The notes beneath the pieces are model-generated. The model was not told the DNA's origin. It made no database searches and saw only the letters and a program-made list of their open reading frames with translations. From positions 177,752,815 to 177,816,814 of the forward strand of contig JASDDO010000016.1 in assembly GCA_030015575.1 (NCBI GenBank): 64,000 bases of DNA, read 5' to 3'. This DNA is from Agapanthus africanus (Eukaryota > Streptophyta > Magnoliopsida > Asparagales > Amaryllidaceae). Of the stretch, positions 12,601-26,540 are shown one piece after another; the stretch's first letter is position 1, and each line of letters opens with the position of its first letter. The position numbers were made by a program, and so were the translations under genes.

Positions 12601-14555
12601 TCGTCTGCACCGTTAGATTAGGTAACTAACGCCAGAGCGAGGCAGGGCTAGCGCGGGTGTAAAACATAAGCAACGTCTATATAATATATCATATATACTA
12701 TATATAATACCTGTCACAGAACATCATATGATCACATCACAGATAAATCACAGCAGAAGAAACATATGAAATATTGGATATACTAGGACGTCCGTGTTTT
12801 CAATACGAGCCAGTATAAAACACGGATTCCACGGTCGTGATGAATAGACAATCCCACACCCCAAGACCCCTACGAGAGCAGCAAGCAACCCTACCAATTC
12901 TAGGGTTAGGAGACCCGGACTCGACTCCTCGAGTTGGTCTCCCACTGGACCCCAGAACCCGGTTACTTGTGCTCCCCTCCTTGGGTCTATCCTAGTGCAG
13001 AAAAGTAAATAATATACATCAACGGTGACATCTTCCGCAACCTGGAAGTGCCCCAATAAAAGAATATTACATACAAGTTTTTACATGAATGAAAATGAAA
13101 AAACACTCATCTCACATAAAACCCCCCGGCTGTTCAAACACGACGATCCAATATAACATATCCAGCAACACATAACATCACATGTCATCAACGTAAGTAA
13201 ATATGTCCATCCCAATTGTCGTTGACATATAGCAACGAAACCGGCGATATCACATATTACACTTACGGTCACAGAAAAGAAAGTGTAAAACTACAACAGT
13301 TGGAATCTGCAACCTCCTCAGACATCGCATGCCAGACCAAATGAATTACTTAGACATCGTATGCCTAACAATTATAAACCCCGCATTTTAGTCTCAAAAT
13401 CGAAAACACTTTTCAATATCAAGTCGGGCAATTCAACAGGATTCCCGACATTCTGATCGAATGCTCGTCGCAAACTTTAGTAGGCGGCCGCACCCCCGAC
13501 GCCGTCGACAAAGTGCACCAAGGCGGAACACCGCTGCCGCGAGCACCCGAACGGATGCTTTCGGCGACGGGGTTCTCCTACAGTCACTTGGTCGGGGCAA
13601 TAGAGTGAGGCTGTCTATTAAGTTTACCCGGCGAGTATCCGCGTACGCTACGTGATTGCTACGGACTTTTGATCACATCAAAATTCCATGGCAACCGATC
13701 AAGTGAGACTAAACTGCTATGTTTATAACATTCATTCAGTTATCTCATAACTACTTGTGAATTCCAATTATTGTATCACATTCCGGATAAACAGAAAATG
13801 CTAAACTTTTCGATCGAACAATCGAACACCCAAGTTTTCCCGATACTACTCAACACATGAAATAAGTCTAACAACATTCAGTTCGTGCCTCAGTACCAAC
13901 GGTCCAGCCGTAGAAGGGTCAAGCCAACGCCTCACATGTGGCACGCCGTACTGCCCCAAACCCGAAGGTTCAAAGGGCAGTTCAAGAAGGTCACATAATC
14001 GAGTTAAGGTTTGTTGTCTTCTAGAGGGTCCATCGCGTTACTTTCACTACTTAGAACATCGTTAAACTACGGAAATATCCAACAATTGGAAATTTCCCGG
14101 CAGGGGAAAAAGTGGGTATTTATATCCGGTCGAACTTTTTAACATATTCTAAGATTATCCGGAAAAGCACACAGACAGAATTAGACAATCCGATCGATAC
14201 ACCGAGTCCCCAATACAACCCAGAAAATGCAACTCTGGAAAAAAATATTAAAAATCCCCAGGAAAGCCAGCACAGACAACTAAGAATTACTGTGCAAAAT
14301 TGGATGCACAAAACGACAAAATGGCCGCGGAACCGCCGCATGAGCATGCTCATGCCGCGGATCCGCGGCGCCTTTATGGAGTCAGGCCCTCGAATTTTAC
14401 TGTAACCCTTAGATCTTCCTGCTGATTTTTCTGAATATTTTTAATCTACAAAAATCCACATTTTACAGAAATGTCCAGAGAGCATTTTCAAAGTCGGGGT
14501 TTTGGGTCGATCGGACTTCTAACTCCGTCAGGACTTCGCCTAAGGCTCTAGCTAG
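12601..14555 (-). other. Non-coding 5' leader of B
   Basis: About 2 kb lies between the PBS and the gag position with no credible gene. It contains blocks shared with family A (the CGGGTGTAAAACATA block near 12653 and the CCCCAATAAAAGAATATTA-like block near 13050). A segment of about 235 bp (13805-14040) is shared with element C, and a GC-rich palindromic module lies at 14323-14372. The small ORFs, including one reading MGIYIRSNF at 14112, are not conserved. Confidence 0.6.
14323..14372. other. GC-rich palindromic module, B leader
   Basis: Two perfect 16-bp palindromes lie next to each other: CATGAGCATGCTCATG (14339-14354) and GCCGCGGATCCGCGGC (14354-14369). They are flanked by CGCGGAACCGCCGCA (14326-14340), whose complement recurs exactly in the D leader at 48026-48040. 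The module is about 185 nt downstream of the PBS. Confidence 0.85.
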
Positions 14556-14567
14556 GCTCTGATACCA
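14556..14567 (-). promoter_or_regulatory. Primer-binding site of B (initiator Met tRNA)
   Basis: The minus strand reads TGGTATCAGAGC, one base inside the 5' LTR. This is complementary to the 3' end of initiator methionine tRNA. Confidence 0.93.
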
Positions 14568-14568
14568 C

Positions 14569-16794
14569 TGCAGGGTTCCTAGGCACACTAATGAAGTCTC
14601 ACAAGGCATCAAATATGGCTAATTCAAATTTTACGGGTGCCTACAAACCCTAATACGGATCGTTAACTAGATAAATAGGCGAAGCAAGCATGTAAACGGA
14701 AATGTATCTAAAGGAAAGGGGCTACAACCTTTGTAGATCCGGTCCACCACCTCCTAGGCTCCGTGATGAAGTCCCCTCGTTGTCCAAATCGTATCTTGGG
14801 CTCTAGCGTCGGCTTCATCGGAGGAAAAACGGGCTAGGTCATCGACGACGTGCCGAAGATGATCTACGTCGAGGCATCACTAGATCAAGCTCCACCTTCA
14901 CCAAGCCATGAAAATTTGTGAAGGAAACACCCTATACTACTTGGCAAGAGGTAGAGGATGAAGAAATAGGAAGTGGGTAGACTTTAGTTTTGGATTTCTC
15001 ACTAGTTTTCATCACTTGCCATTGGAGTAGCAAGCTTTCTTCATGGAAGAAGAAGATGAAGAAGAAGAAGATATGATAAGTCTTAATTTAAAAAGGGAAA
15101 TAAATGAATACTTATCATTTCTTCAACCATGGTTTAGTGTAGAGATTTAACTAAGGTTAGATGAGTGGTTAGAGTTAAAGAAGAGACAAGAATGGTGACT
15201 TAGTCAAGGTTTCAAGAAGCTTCAACTAAAAACAAAACAAGTCCACCATTTATCTTTCTCTTTTTCTTTTCAAATGAAACAAATAAAATAAATAAATAAA
15301 TAGATAAATGAATAAGCAAATGAAATGATACCCTAACCACTCACTAACCATGGTTCAATACTTTACACAAAACCAAGCAAGAATGTATCATCAAACATGA
15401 TACAATCATGTGCACAAAATATATCACATATACAATGTGCAATACAAGCGAGTAAATCCATTTAAAGTGAACCAATACTATTTAATGCAAAGTAATATAT
15501 CAAATATATAATTATACATTAAATCATTAAATCAACACTTGATTTAACGATCCGGTCATATCACATATAACCGACTAGTATCCTATGTATCGGCTTATCG
15601 AATCAATCCTTGATTCGATAACTAGGTTACATCGCATATAACCAATCGATACATTCATCGCGAGAATGGAATACGGTATCACATACACGCATTATTCTCG
15701 GTCCCGCACATATCTCATATGCGCTCCTATTTCGTTTCGCTTGAGCCGGGAAACCTCTGTGTAGGACTCTAAAGACTCGTCAATACGCCGGCAGCAGATG
15801 ATGATCATATCAAACACCCACAAGCCGCAAGCGGTCTGCTAAACGTAACGGCCACCCGGGTATTGAGCGATCAGAAGATCGACGAGCAAGCCCGCTCACA
15901 CTCCTGTGAATCCAACCAGTAACACTTACCGTACAGTCCGGTCTATTCGTCTGATATGTCGCATATCTCGCCTAGGGGTGGTAAACGTCAGACCCCAGTA
16001 GCTCGATAAGTCATGCCGACTTAAGGTCCATAACATTCGTGAAACTACTGATAACTCTTACCAGTATATCACTGCAACCCTGGCCAGGGATTTCCTGTTA
16101 TGGCCAGTCGAGCATAGCACAACATCAACCCCCAATACCGGGAGAGACGAATCCCCTCCTATCGCTCATTGCCTCCATGTGAATCGGGACTGTACCCAAA
16201 AACCACCTGTTTGCACAACTCAGTAGAGCCGTGGTAGGGTGGAAATCAAAGCACAGTGGGAGACACACAAGACTCTATGACGATCTCGGGTCAACAGACT
16301 AAGCTGTACCAGTGTCACCAGAGAACTGCCATTTGACGTGAGGTATAATACCATCTGGGAGTTCTCGGCGAGTCCGTTCAGTGTACCCAGTCTCCACTGA
16401 GCACCCGCATACCATCTTCGATGTCAAACACCAATGGATATGGGATCATCCATCGCCCATCACATGGGTCGAGAAGATATGCGCTAGTCTACTCTGGAAT
16501 ATCGATGCCCCGTCTCGATATTCCCACGACTAGGAACAATGAAGGATGTACTCACTGACTACCCAGGCCCCACTAGTATGATCTGCATCATAGTCCTGGA
16601 AGTCGAGTACACATCCTAAGGGCTTTATCAACATGTAATCAGAGAGACAGAAAGTATACATGTTAAGATAAAGAGCAACCAGATAGCGTACTATCATGTC
16701 GAGCAAGAAAGTCCTACCTATATATGTCCCAGCATCCACTACAATATACATCCAATGTACAGTAATGGCCTCTAGGGCATACATATAACTAACA
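14569..16794 (-). repeat. 5' LTR of B
   Basis: It is the partner of 6381-8605. It also preserves the uninterrupted version of the A- target site, GTATG on the plus strand at 16576-16580. Confidence 0.93.
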
Positions 16795-17737
16795 ACATAC
16801 ATCACGAGAAAACCGCAACTTATATTTTAAAAAGAAAGGGAGAAAGAGAGAGAAGTTTTTATATATATTCTTGCGGTTTTCCCCAAAATCCAGAAATATC
16901 ATAGAAATCCAAAATCCTAAAATCATGAGTAAGTAAATGGTAAGTGTCGGCATAAGCCCCATAATACTGCATGATAACATGAAAATGTGAATGCATGAAA
17001 TGTCTAAGTAATAAATGCAATGTCTAGACTAACACCTAAGAGTAATCACAATACTATATTGATCTAGGCTTTAGCTGATTCTATCATAAAAGATAATATG
17101 TTCTAAAGTGTACGTGACATGGAAATTACCGATGATGTGTGTGTGAGCCGGAAAATAAGTGTACGTGGGACACGCGTATTATCGATAATGGTGCTGGTGT
17201 CCTAACAGGCAGAGTTTCATACTAACTAAAGAAACATATGTATGAACATGCAACTTGATGATTTCAATCTGAATGTAAAGGTAAAATGTGTACTAAACAC
17301 TCATTTGGAATATACATTTCTAATTACAACTATATGACTCGAGCCTCAACTAGTATCTATATAACCCCCTAAGGAACTAAACTAAAGGAACTAGTCGATA
17401 AGAAATAAGAATCCACCTAAGGTCCGAGTCCATATCTGTAATAGTCGGCGATCCAGCCTCAATAGTGTCACGTACGTAGTATGGCTTCCTCGAATCAAGA
17501 GCGCGGATCAATCATCACATCTATGCCTCGTACGGTAAAATCCATCGTACGGCATCCCAATATCGGGGTACGGGTCAAGTATCACCTACGTACATCATCA
17601 TTCGTGTAATATCATCATCAAATAATGTCATGATCAAAGGTACTATACTGTAATCGCATACATCCCAATATCATCAATCATATATCATTGTCTGCGAACA
17701 TATACGTCGTCAATTGTTCCTCAGAAATATCATGTCA

Positions 17738-17845
17738 TATATATCATATCGTAATCAGGTCACACATATATCATATCGTAATCAAGTCACACATATATTA
17801 TATCATAACAAAGTCACACATATATCATATCGTAATCAAGTCACA
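17738..17845. repeat. 27-bp tandem repeat in the C LTR (4 units)
   Basis: Units end at 17764, 17791, 17818 and 17845. Each reads roughly CATATATCATATCGTAATCA followed by AGTCACA. In the 5' LTR the same array is split by element D between units 3 and 4. Confidence 0.9.
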
Positions 17846-19513
17846 GGTTACGGTCCGGGTTCTATTCTAGAGTCTCGTATATCTCAATGTCATCATCACC
17901 TATTATCGTTTATGTATACATATCCATTCTCTCATTTTCCAACGATCCGCTAAGATCATAATATGACTGTATAGCCAAGAGATCACGGCATCAAGCCCAG
18001 TTATATCGTCTCATCCCCATGTATCATATAACATCCTTATATCACATATACATGTTGTGTATATATACACCTACACACATTCCTACTTATATATACACAT
18101 ACACATATACTCCAAGCCAAGTTTCTGTGTGCGTGTGTGTGTGTCTACCTGAAACCTACGAATTTCCTCCAAGACATTCCTCCTCTGGTAAAGTCTATCT
18201 AAATCAGTCTAGTCCAACCTAAGGCCTTTAATAGGGTCCTACTCGCTAAGAATCTAAGGTCACGTCCGACTTCCTAATGATAAGCAATATCCCTATTCTA
18301 CGTTTGCGGGGGTGCTAAACGCCATCCACCCGACTTCCCCCGTAGATATACATCTACTCACCTGGTCCTTGTCTGCCGAAAACGATGTCGCCCTCCTCTT
18401 CTTCCTCGTCTGAAGTCCACGTGAGGGGTACCTATATGCAAACACATATAATATCGTAAACTGAATCACGGACAAAACCAAAACGACGCATGAAACGCTC
18501 ATAGGTTAAAACCTATGACCCGCTCATGCAAAAGAACCAAATATCGCTCGATATCGGCGTACAAACGCCGATTGATCGAGATAAAACACCAATAAACAAC
18601 TCGTAGTTTTAAAACTCATTACTTATAATATAAAACTTGGTTTAAATCATCGAAACCCTAAAATCGATCAAATCGTCCAGTTCCGAAAAACCTTGAAAAT
18701 GTCAATTTACCGTTTTACTTTAAAACTTGACGTTTAAATGGAAATAATGGTCATAATACTCATTAAATAGCATAACTAGATTATATAAACCATTACTATA
18801 TTTTTAACACCCTAAATTTTATTAAATTGAAATTCTAATTTGTAAACTTGCCCGATTTCGGTATTTTAAAGCAAAATTTCACAATTTCACCTCCAAACTT
18901 GATTTTGCATATTTTAAATCGTTAAACCACTCCTTGAAACCTTAAGGATGTTCTAAAACCCTAACTTTATTTTTAATCCCACGTTTCAAATAAATTTTCA
19001 AAACCTAGTTTAATAAAATAGCAATATTGTGACAATTTTTAAGGTGGAAGCTAGAAATTTGTAACTAGATTATGTTTCACACTAAATTTACATATAATCT
19101 ATACACTAATACCACAATCTAATAATAAAACCCTAATTATAATTTTTATCTAACAAATTTATATGTTTTGTAGAAATCTAGATTACAAAAAGAACCTAAT
19201 TAAAACAATTTTAATGCAACACGAGCAAATTGGCTACTAGATTAGGTTTAACATTTCCTAATAGGTTAAACTACAATTTTAGATCAACACCCAAGAATCA
19301 AAACCCTAATAATAATTTAATAACCATATTCTAGAAATTTAAATCTTAAACTTAAAACTATATTAAACAACACAATAATCAATTTTGGATTAAATAAACA
19401 ACACTTGACAAAAAGGATTAAAATTTTACCTCAATACATTGAGATCCAAACATGCAACTTGACCCTAAAATATGGCCCTCATGCTTCCAAATCCAAGTTA
19501 AATGGGAGCAAAG

Positions 19514-19518
19514 GAAAT
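19514..19518. repeat. TSD GAAAT of solo LTR E
   Basis: The copies are at 19514-19518 and 40936-40940. The empty site is in C's 5' LTR at 56771-56775. Confidence 0.95.
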
Positions 19519-19736
19519 TGTTAGTTATATGTATGTCCTAGAGGCCATTACTGTACATTGGATGTATATTGTAGTGGATGCTGGGACATATATAGGGAGG
19601 ACTTTCTTGCTCGACATGATAGTATGCTATCTGGTTACTCTTTACCTTAACTTGTACACCGATTGTCTCTCTGTTACATGTTGGTAAAGCCCTTAGGATG
19701 TGTACTTGACTACCTGGACTATGATGCGGATCATAC
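19519..19736 (+). repeat. Solo LTR E, left piece
   Basis: It opens TGTTAGTTATATGTATGTCC and follows the minus-strand B LTR. Its last five bases, CATAC, are the left TSD of A-. Confidence 0.93.
19732..19736. repeat. TSD CATAC of element A-
   Basis: The copies are at 19732-19736 and 38952-38956. The empty site is in B's 5' LTR (16576-16580, complement). Confidence 0.95.
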
Positions 19737-21849
19737 TGTAAGTCTACGCTAGCGCCCCGGCCGTCTACAGACGCCAAATGCGGAACAAAAAACTTTTAAC
19801 TGGCGCTATCGTATACTTTAACCCGGATCTGCCATTATTGCTAAACTAACAAACTGTAAAGAGTGTAGAATGGTTATACCGAACGATCCGAGTCCTTCGT
19901 TCTTCAACCATCATCCCACGCTCCGTTGCGGCTGCTCCGATCTCGTCGATCTCCGATCTCCTCGTCAAGGTGGCACCACATGATCGGTTCTTTAAACGGG
20001 CTCCCGCCTCTTACTCGAGGCAACTCGATCGTCAAGTTTGCTAAAAGAGACGACCAAGATTGATGTAGAGAATGAGTAGATGACTTTGTCTCACTTCGTC
20101 CAAATCCGTGGACGATCGGTTAATGAAGTTGCCGTGGAAATCGGGTGATGGAATGAAATGAACTGTGAATACTATCATAATCTTTTCTCTCTAAAATGAA
20201 ACATCAAGTGAAGTGAGGAGAGAGAGGGCCGGCCATATATAGCAAGAGGGAGGTGACCGTAGGAGAGGGGGGTGACCACAAGAAAGCTTCTCACTTAAAA
20301 GATCAAGAAGAAATATCCTTAACTAAACAAAATGCTTTAATGTTAAAGCATGAGTCATAAACCTAGTCATCATGCTTTAATGAACCATTAAATGCATCCA
20401 ATTAGAACACAACACCAATTAGCCTAGTCACCTCATCTAGAATCTTCTAGAACACTGACTCACCTCAACAGAAGAAAAGATAAATCCGTCTTTAACCGAA
20501 TGTTAAAAGACGGCTGATAGAAAACTGGAAACTGGCAACTTCCAAAAGTGATCCTGAAACGACTTTCAGGATAACCCCGAACCTGTATAAATATACCAGC
20601 ATTTGTATTACGACCGAATACAAATGCAACTGAGACAAAGATATTATACCTACTCAATATAATACTCGGATCCGGCTTAAACCAAAGCCGACCAGTATCA
20701 TCTGTCCGAAAACCGACACGTGCGTAAACGCACGTGCATTTTCCGAACCCTGCCATAAAACCATACGGCCTCTACAACGTTTCGCCCGAACTTGGGAAAC
20801 TGTCTGTGGGGGACTCTAATGACTCGTCAGCACCCTGGCAGTGGGTTTAACCACAAACCGTCAGCGGCACTAGCAATGCGTAACGGCTGCCCATGGACTG
20901 ACCTCAAGGGATGCCGATGAGCGCACTCATCCGGAAAACCCTACTGAGCCTAACAGTGACAATGTATATACAGTCCGGTCCGTTCGTCTATGAGTATCAC
21001 ATATCTGCCTAGAGGGCTAGCAACGTCAGACCCCCAATAGCAGTATAAGTCGTGTCGGAGTGAAGCCCAATTACACCCTGAGATACTACTGGAGTACCTA
21101 CCAGTAAATCTCCTGCCATGGCCATGGACTTTGTGTAATGGCTCTCCTAGACACAGCACGACCTCGCCCCCAATACCGGGAGAGACGAATCCCCTGCCGA
21201 TCCGCTCACGTGCCTCCATATGGCTCGGGACTGTACCCAAAAGCTACCTGTTTGCACGACTCCTTTGAGCCGTGGTAGGGTAGAAATCAAAGCACAGTGG
21301 GAACTCACACGAGACAAATGACGACCTCAGGTCGATGAACTAACCTGTACACATGTCATCAGGGAACTGCTATCTGACGGTAGATATAATACTAACTAGC
21401 AGATTCCCGGCGAGTCCTGTCCGGTGTACTCATAACCCAATGAGCACCTGTATACATCTTAGGTGATCCAACTGACACCAGTGGCTTGTGAGACCGGCCA
21501 CCGCCCCTCGTCGGGGTCTCGACTGTACACACTAGTCTACTCCGGAGTATCGATGCCCTGTCTCGAAACTCCCACGACTAGGGACCACAATTAAGGATAT
21601 GCATATAAACTACCCAACTCTCACGTATATGATCGCCATCATACTGTTGGTAGTAAAGCAAGATCCTAAGGGCTCTATCAAAGTGTAACATGCAATCAGT
21701 CACCTGAACATGTACATGACTGATAAAGGCAAACCAGATAGCACACTATCATCTCGAGTAAGACTGTCCTACCGGGATAGGTCCTCCGCAATCATTGCAA
21801 TCACGTACCTGCGATCCAATAATTGACTATGAGGGCACTATCTCCAACA
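19737..21849 (-). repeat. 3' LTR of A-
   Basis: It is 2113 bp against 2130 bp in the partner. The missing stretch at about 20168 corresponds to AAAATTCCATACACCCC-type sequence near 37253. The promoter-like CTATATATG (minus strand) is near 20235-20242. Confidence 0.93.
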
Positions 21850-21864
21850 ATCTCCCACTTGCAC
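21850..21864 (-). promoter_or_regulatory. Polypurine tract of A-
   Basis: The minus strand reads GTGCAAGTGGGAGAT next to the 3' LTR. Confidence 0.8.
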
Positions 21865-21869
21865 TCAAG

Positions 21870-23400
21870 GCTAATATTGCGATGTCGACTACTCACAGCC
21901 CGTGTGAAACCGAACATCCAACTCCTCTACTAATCAGTTTCACAAAGCCCGTTTGTAAAACTATTGTGTTCGAGAAATAGCCTCAGTGAGTGGATCCGCC
22001 TAGAAGTATCTTTCTATATCTCTCTTAATCTCAAGTTCGCGGAGAAAACCATCTCCCGAATTGAGTAATACCTGTCTTAGAACATGTCTGGATATCTGAT
22101 GGGACCTTAGTTCATAAATGAACTCCATATCCAAACTTCTTAGACTGAATCGATCACTGAACCTAATCAGTATCGGGCACCTTGCTTCCCACAGTATCCT
22201 CTTGGACCACCTGTCCATAATACTGTCCCTCTTCGTCAGAGGGAAAAACTATAACTCTGACAATCACTCTGTCAACCATGTCACCTTTGAAGCCTGGAAT
22301 GATAACCGTCTCCCGAAGGAGGCTGCCGTCATCAAATCCGTAGAACATGTACTTATGTTCTAAAACTGCTTCCTTATGTTTCTCCAGGATTGGATTAATA
22401 CAAACTTATTGCATCTTGTGCAAAACCAACATTTGGTGTGGTACTTGACATCTCATGATTGACTCAATTGCCTAAGCAAGTGATCTGCCAATCATGCACA
22501 TCCCTCTCCCCTTTAGTCTGTAAGACACCTTTAGAGAGGGTGACTCTATCACCTGCAGGTACACCACCATGCTAGGAGTCAACTATTCCAAAAACCATTA
22601 GAATATCTGTCAAAGTACCCACATTGGGAAACTACCCAAATCCAGATCTAAAACCATAGATCTAGAAACCAGAATGTCAAATATTATATCCATATCATGT
22701 CTGGAGAAACAACTGTGTGACGACCACAGTTCAACCGATCGTAGTATAGGAATTTTATCTCCTACTCTGTGTATGTCATCCAGATACCATGACATCACAC
22801 CCTACTACCTTCTTAACTGATCCATCCTCTATTCTGATTGAAGTCAAACCCATGACTGTCACATCAAAATTAGATGATCTATCTCCACTATAACTGCTCA
22901 AGTCTATAAATAGACATAAGCTACTTGCCCACCATGCTTCCGTTGCTCCCACTGACTATGACAACCCTCCTACCGGGTCTCATATCCTGGAACAACAGTA
23001 GTGTCAAGTCTGGGTAGATAAGAACCTCCATGTCACCTTCCTTGAGCCTACCGAAGTACCTCTCGGGTGTCTGAGGTTACCTACCATACCTGCGGAGTGG
23101 CTATTGGAATGTCAAACCTGATTGAATATATAGATCCTATTAAATTTTCCGTAATCGTTCGCGGTTCTGGAATCTCTTCCAGTTCTACCATACTCTCACT
23201 ACTGTTTTCTGAAAAAGATCCATTTTTACTAAAACTGTGGCAAGTCAAGAACAATATCACTATTGATCTTCCAAATGGTAGAATATCAACCCTCGTCATA
23301 GCCAGGGTCAACCCACAAACAGCCATTACAGAATCGTGCCCTGAGTTATCCAGCATCTGGTTTTAATCATAAGCCGGACAACTCCCCGTACCTTAATATC
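21870..23400 (-). pseudogene. Decayed copia pol in A-
   Basis: Minus-strand relics run from the pre-RT linker (ELEEIPEPRTITENLIG in a readable stretch near 23160-23200) through an RT fragment with WYLDDIHRVG near 22770-22800, a YxDD-type box, to the RNase H end near 21990-22110. Stops and frameshifts throughout match those of A+ closely. Confidence 0.78.
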
Positions 23401-24165
23401 TTTTAAGGTACGATCCATTCTATATCCAATACAGAAACTTTGGCACTAATTTAATTGGAACCAAGATTCAATCCATGCAGCTGTCTCCAGTGCATATCAA
23501 CTTAATGGAAAGAGGCTAATCAGCATTACTCAACTTAGGAATCCATCCAATTATGAGTAACCTGAAAGAGAAACACGTTTCTCAAAACCATCACTATCAT
23601 CTGAATACCAATCACAAGGATCTACATCTTCGATCTCTTTGAAGAATCCCGATACTTGTGATACCTGGTTCTCTACTTTATTCTTATACCCATAACTTCT
23701 CAAAACTTAGACCTTGTATTTCTACGAAACACTCGTCTAAATACTAGAGAAGTTATAAGTAAACAGAACATAGTACGAGGACCTACCCCTTTGTCCTGAT
23801 GGACACTTGGACAACATACAATACTCTGTATAAGTCCACTGAGTTAAACAACTCAAAACCTGTGCGTCGTAGGTAGAAAACTGTACCCTGGCGATTTCCT
23901 CAAATATCACCAATTACAACGAATTCCGATATAATGAGGATAATCACCTAATTCCCAATATCTTACTCCCACTCATCATCTGTAAAACCATACAGATATG
24001 AGAATGAAACCTGGTAAATACATACCCTTGGAGTAAGTGTCTAATCGGGAAAACAGTTTTTCTTTTAACAATGCACTGAAACATGAAAATGTTTCGTAGG
24101 GGTATCCTGGTATTCATAGCAATGCCTCTTCCATAATCCAATTCATGACTTCAACCGTATATTTC

Positions 24166-24666
24166 ATTGCCATCTCTCCAAATCCCTTTATTTGTCTTTA
24201 GTCGTTACCTTCTGTACACCATCGTTAGGCTAAATGGTTTTCTTCCTTCCCTACCGTTCGGCACCAGCCTATGGTTTGGAAGAAGACTATCCAGTAAGCA
24301 TAATAGGTGTACCCTCCTAAACCAAGGAGTACTCGCATCTCGAGAGAAGGTGACGATAAAAGACAACTGAATAATACCTTATTCTTTTAAAGGTGAAATA
24401 GGAGCGGCGATGAAGTACGCGGTTTTGGTCGTGAATGATATCAGTCGCAATTTACTTTGCCCTCTTTCTAATCCCTTTATTTTGTCTTTACATATTACCT
24501 TCTGCACACCCTACTTAGGCTAATTGGTTTTCTTCATTCCCTACCTTTAGGCACCAGCCTATGGTTTGGAATAAGATTATCCAATAGGCGTAATAGGTGT
24601 ACTCTCCTAAACCAAGGAGCTCTCGCAACCTGAGAGAAGGTGATAATAAAAGACAACTGAATAAAC
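24166..24666. repeat. 204-bp direct duplication in A-
   Basis: Two copies start about 295 bp apart. Both run from a CCCTTTATTTGTCTTTA-type start to AAAAGACAACTGAATAA. The same pair exists in A+ at 31212-31416 and 31505-31708, so the duplication predates both insertions. Confidence 0.85.
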
Positions 24667-26535
24667 CAATTCTATTTCTCCTGAACCTGGATCCATCCTC
24701 GAAGAAGTCCCTTCGATTTCGTATATAACCATACGATGGCTCTATCCAATGGAAGTGGATATCCATAGTAATACGGGTGTTCTGAGAAATGCAAAGGGTA
24801 AAAGAAGGAGTGGCAATGACTTATGCAACTCAGACAATCCAAAAGCCAGTATTTTAAGAAGGTTCGGTCAACCTGGTCACTGAGTCATAGTCTAGGGTCG
24901 GTCAAAGGTCGCTGCCAAAGAGAGAGAGAGAAAAGAAACACTCTGCGTGCACTCTAACCTAGATCAGAATGGTCATCATTTTATCTAATCCGGAAACCTC
25001 CCACTGTCCTGTCAAACTCTCCTCCAAACCTAAAGAAGAATCAATCGGGATCACCCGAAGAGTAAACCAACTCATCAGTGGGAATCAGGATCCAACTCTC
25101 ATCGCATGATAACGTGATGGAATGCATCCACGTTACTCATACTCCAGAAGGTATGCGCATACTCGGCAAGTTTCAGTTTCTTTAGAAACTCCTGATATTG
25201 TTTTTGCCCCATGCTCTTATAACCTTGGCGTTAGGTCAAAATGTCATAAGTCACATGCCAAGTTCTACCCATCACTATCTTGTTAATTTGAACCCACCCG
25301 CACATGCCCTTGGCGTTAGGTCAAAATGGCAGAACGGCTGTCCCAAACCAACTCATCTATCTATGCAACAATTGAATACCCAGCAGCTACCAAACACTAT
25401 GCCTTGGCGTTAGGTCAAAATACATAGCTTGAATACTACTGAATACCCAAAAGAAGTGACGGAGGGCTACGGCTGGTTTTTGGCGAAAAACCTTTAGCGT
25501 AGTGAACTTGATATCGCTGAAGGAACCTGATAGCTTTTTAAAATATAGTGACGAAAACCTTTTGCTAAAGAGGTCACTCCCGGTAAAGGGATCTCGGCTC
25601 TTTCCTCGTGGAATGAGGTGCAGGATATTCCACTGAATACCGCTATGCAAAGCAACATGTAATCGACTATAGTGAAGTTATTACTCTGACGCAAACTTCT
25701 GTCCAAGGGGTCGGTCCCGGTGAAGGGATATCGGCCCTTGCCTCGTCGAATGAGGTGCTGGATATTCCACTGAATACCGCTATGCATAACAAAAGGGAAC
25801 GTCTTTGCAATAACACTTTTTAAATTGTTCCAACAACTGTATACAGGTTTGTTTTTACTTTGCGTTGATCAGAATCAACGCAGTCCCATCAATTATCACA
25901 CCAGAAAAGAACGAAAATAAAATGTACGTATATGCCATCCGCATTCGTCACTGGGTCCCGTCATAACCCGTTAGGTTACTTAACTAACGACAGAGCGGGG
26001 ACTGGACTAGCACGGGTGTAAAACATATACAACATCTAATAGTATATAAACCAATATACAATAATCGCTCCAGGCGTGATAGTATGCAACATTACAGAAA
26101 AGTAATAAGCATCACAGAACAATACAGATATCTGGGATCCCCGAGTTTCACAGAGCCGCTGCTGAAACTCGACGTTCCCCTGTCGTGTGGATAGCCTGTG
26201 CAATGAAACCTAGACCCCTACGGGTGCGGCAAGTTACCCGCCAAAACCTGAAGCGAGGTAGTCCCCACAGCATAGTGAATGGAACACCCGGCACTTCACG
26301 GAATCCGGTAAATTGAGCACCCCTCCTTGGGTCAACCTGTACCCCCTACGAGTGCGGCGAATAGTCTGCCAATTCTAGAGTGGGACCCCTCTGCCTCTCA
26401 AAGCCATGAGATGCGGACCCGTTGCCCTCCCGAACCCGGCTATCCGTGCACTCCGTCTCGGGGCAATACCTAGTACAGTAATGAAAAATAGTACAATAGG
26501 TACATCGACCGCAACCTGGTCGTGCCCCAAAAGAA

Positions 26536-26540
26536 TATTA
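26536..26540. repeat. TSD TATTA of element A+
   Basis: The copies are at 26536-26540 and 36142-36146. The empty site lies inside A+ itself, complement at 29334-29338. Confidence 0.95.

Larger units (their letters stand above)
6381..16794 (-). mobile_element. Element B: full-length Angela-like copia element, pol decayed
   Basis: B is a complete minus-strand insertion with LTRs of 2225 and 2226 bp, a PBS, a PPT and a 5963-bp interior. The LTRs differ at about 24 positions by my count (about 1.1%). On its own strand the interior holds a leader (14568 down to about 12600), a gag-position block (about 12600-11200), a protease relic near 11160, and integrase, RT and RNase H relics down to 8606. 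No frame is intact, so this copy could not have supplied its own proteins if the decay predates insertion. Confidence 0.93.
16795..19518 (-). repeat. C 3' LTR, piece 2 of 3
   Basis: This piece matches 44831-45854 plus 55070-56775 of the 5' LTR. It begins with the right ACATA copy of B's TSD and ends with GAAAT, the left TSD of solo LTR E. It contains a four-unit 27-bp tandem repeat (17738-17845) and a short GT-rich run near 18128. The second half is very AT-rich. No gene is supported. Confidence 0.9.
23401..26540 (-). other. Middle interior of A-, no readable gene
   Basis: This holds direct duplicates of about 204 bp (about 24166-24370 and 24463-24666), three CCTTGGCGTTAGGTCAAAAT motifs near 25223, 25310 and 25401, and a tandem module at about 25560-25795. 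It also holds a hairpin near 25860-25885 (GTTGATCAGAATCAAC) and the block shared with B's leader (26150-26530). Where copia gag and integrase should lie I could read neither. It stops at TATTA, the left TSD of A+. Confidence 0.6.

Noticed and set aside
17738..17845. Possible CRISPR-like array (four 27-bp units)
   Set aside because: The units are directly adjacent with no spacers, and the genome is a plant.
17688..17953. ORFs with HIYHIVIKS repeats
   Set aside because: They are translations of the 27-bp DNA tandem repeat in the C LTR, not a protein repeat. 27 is divisible by 3, so the frame stays open by chance.
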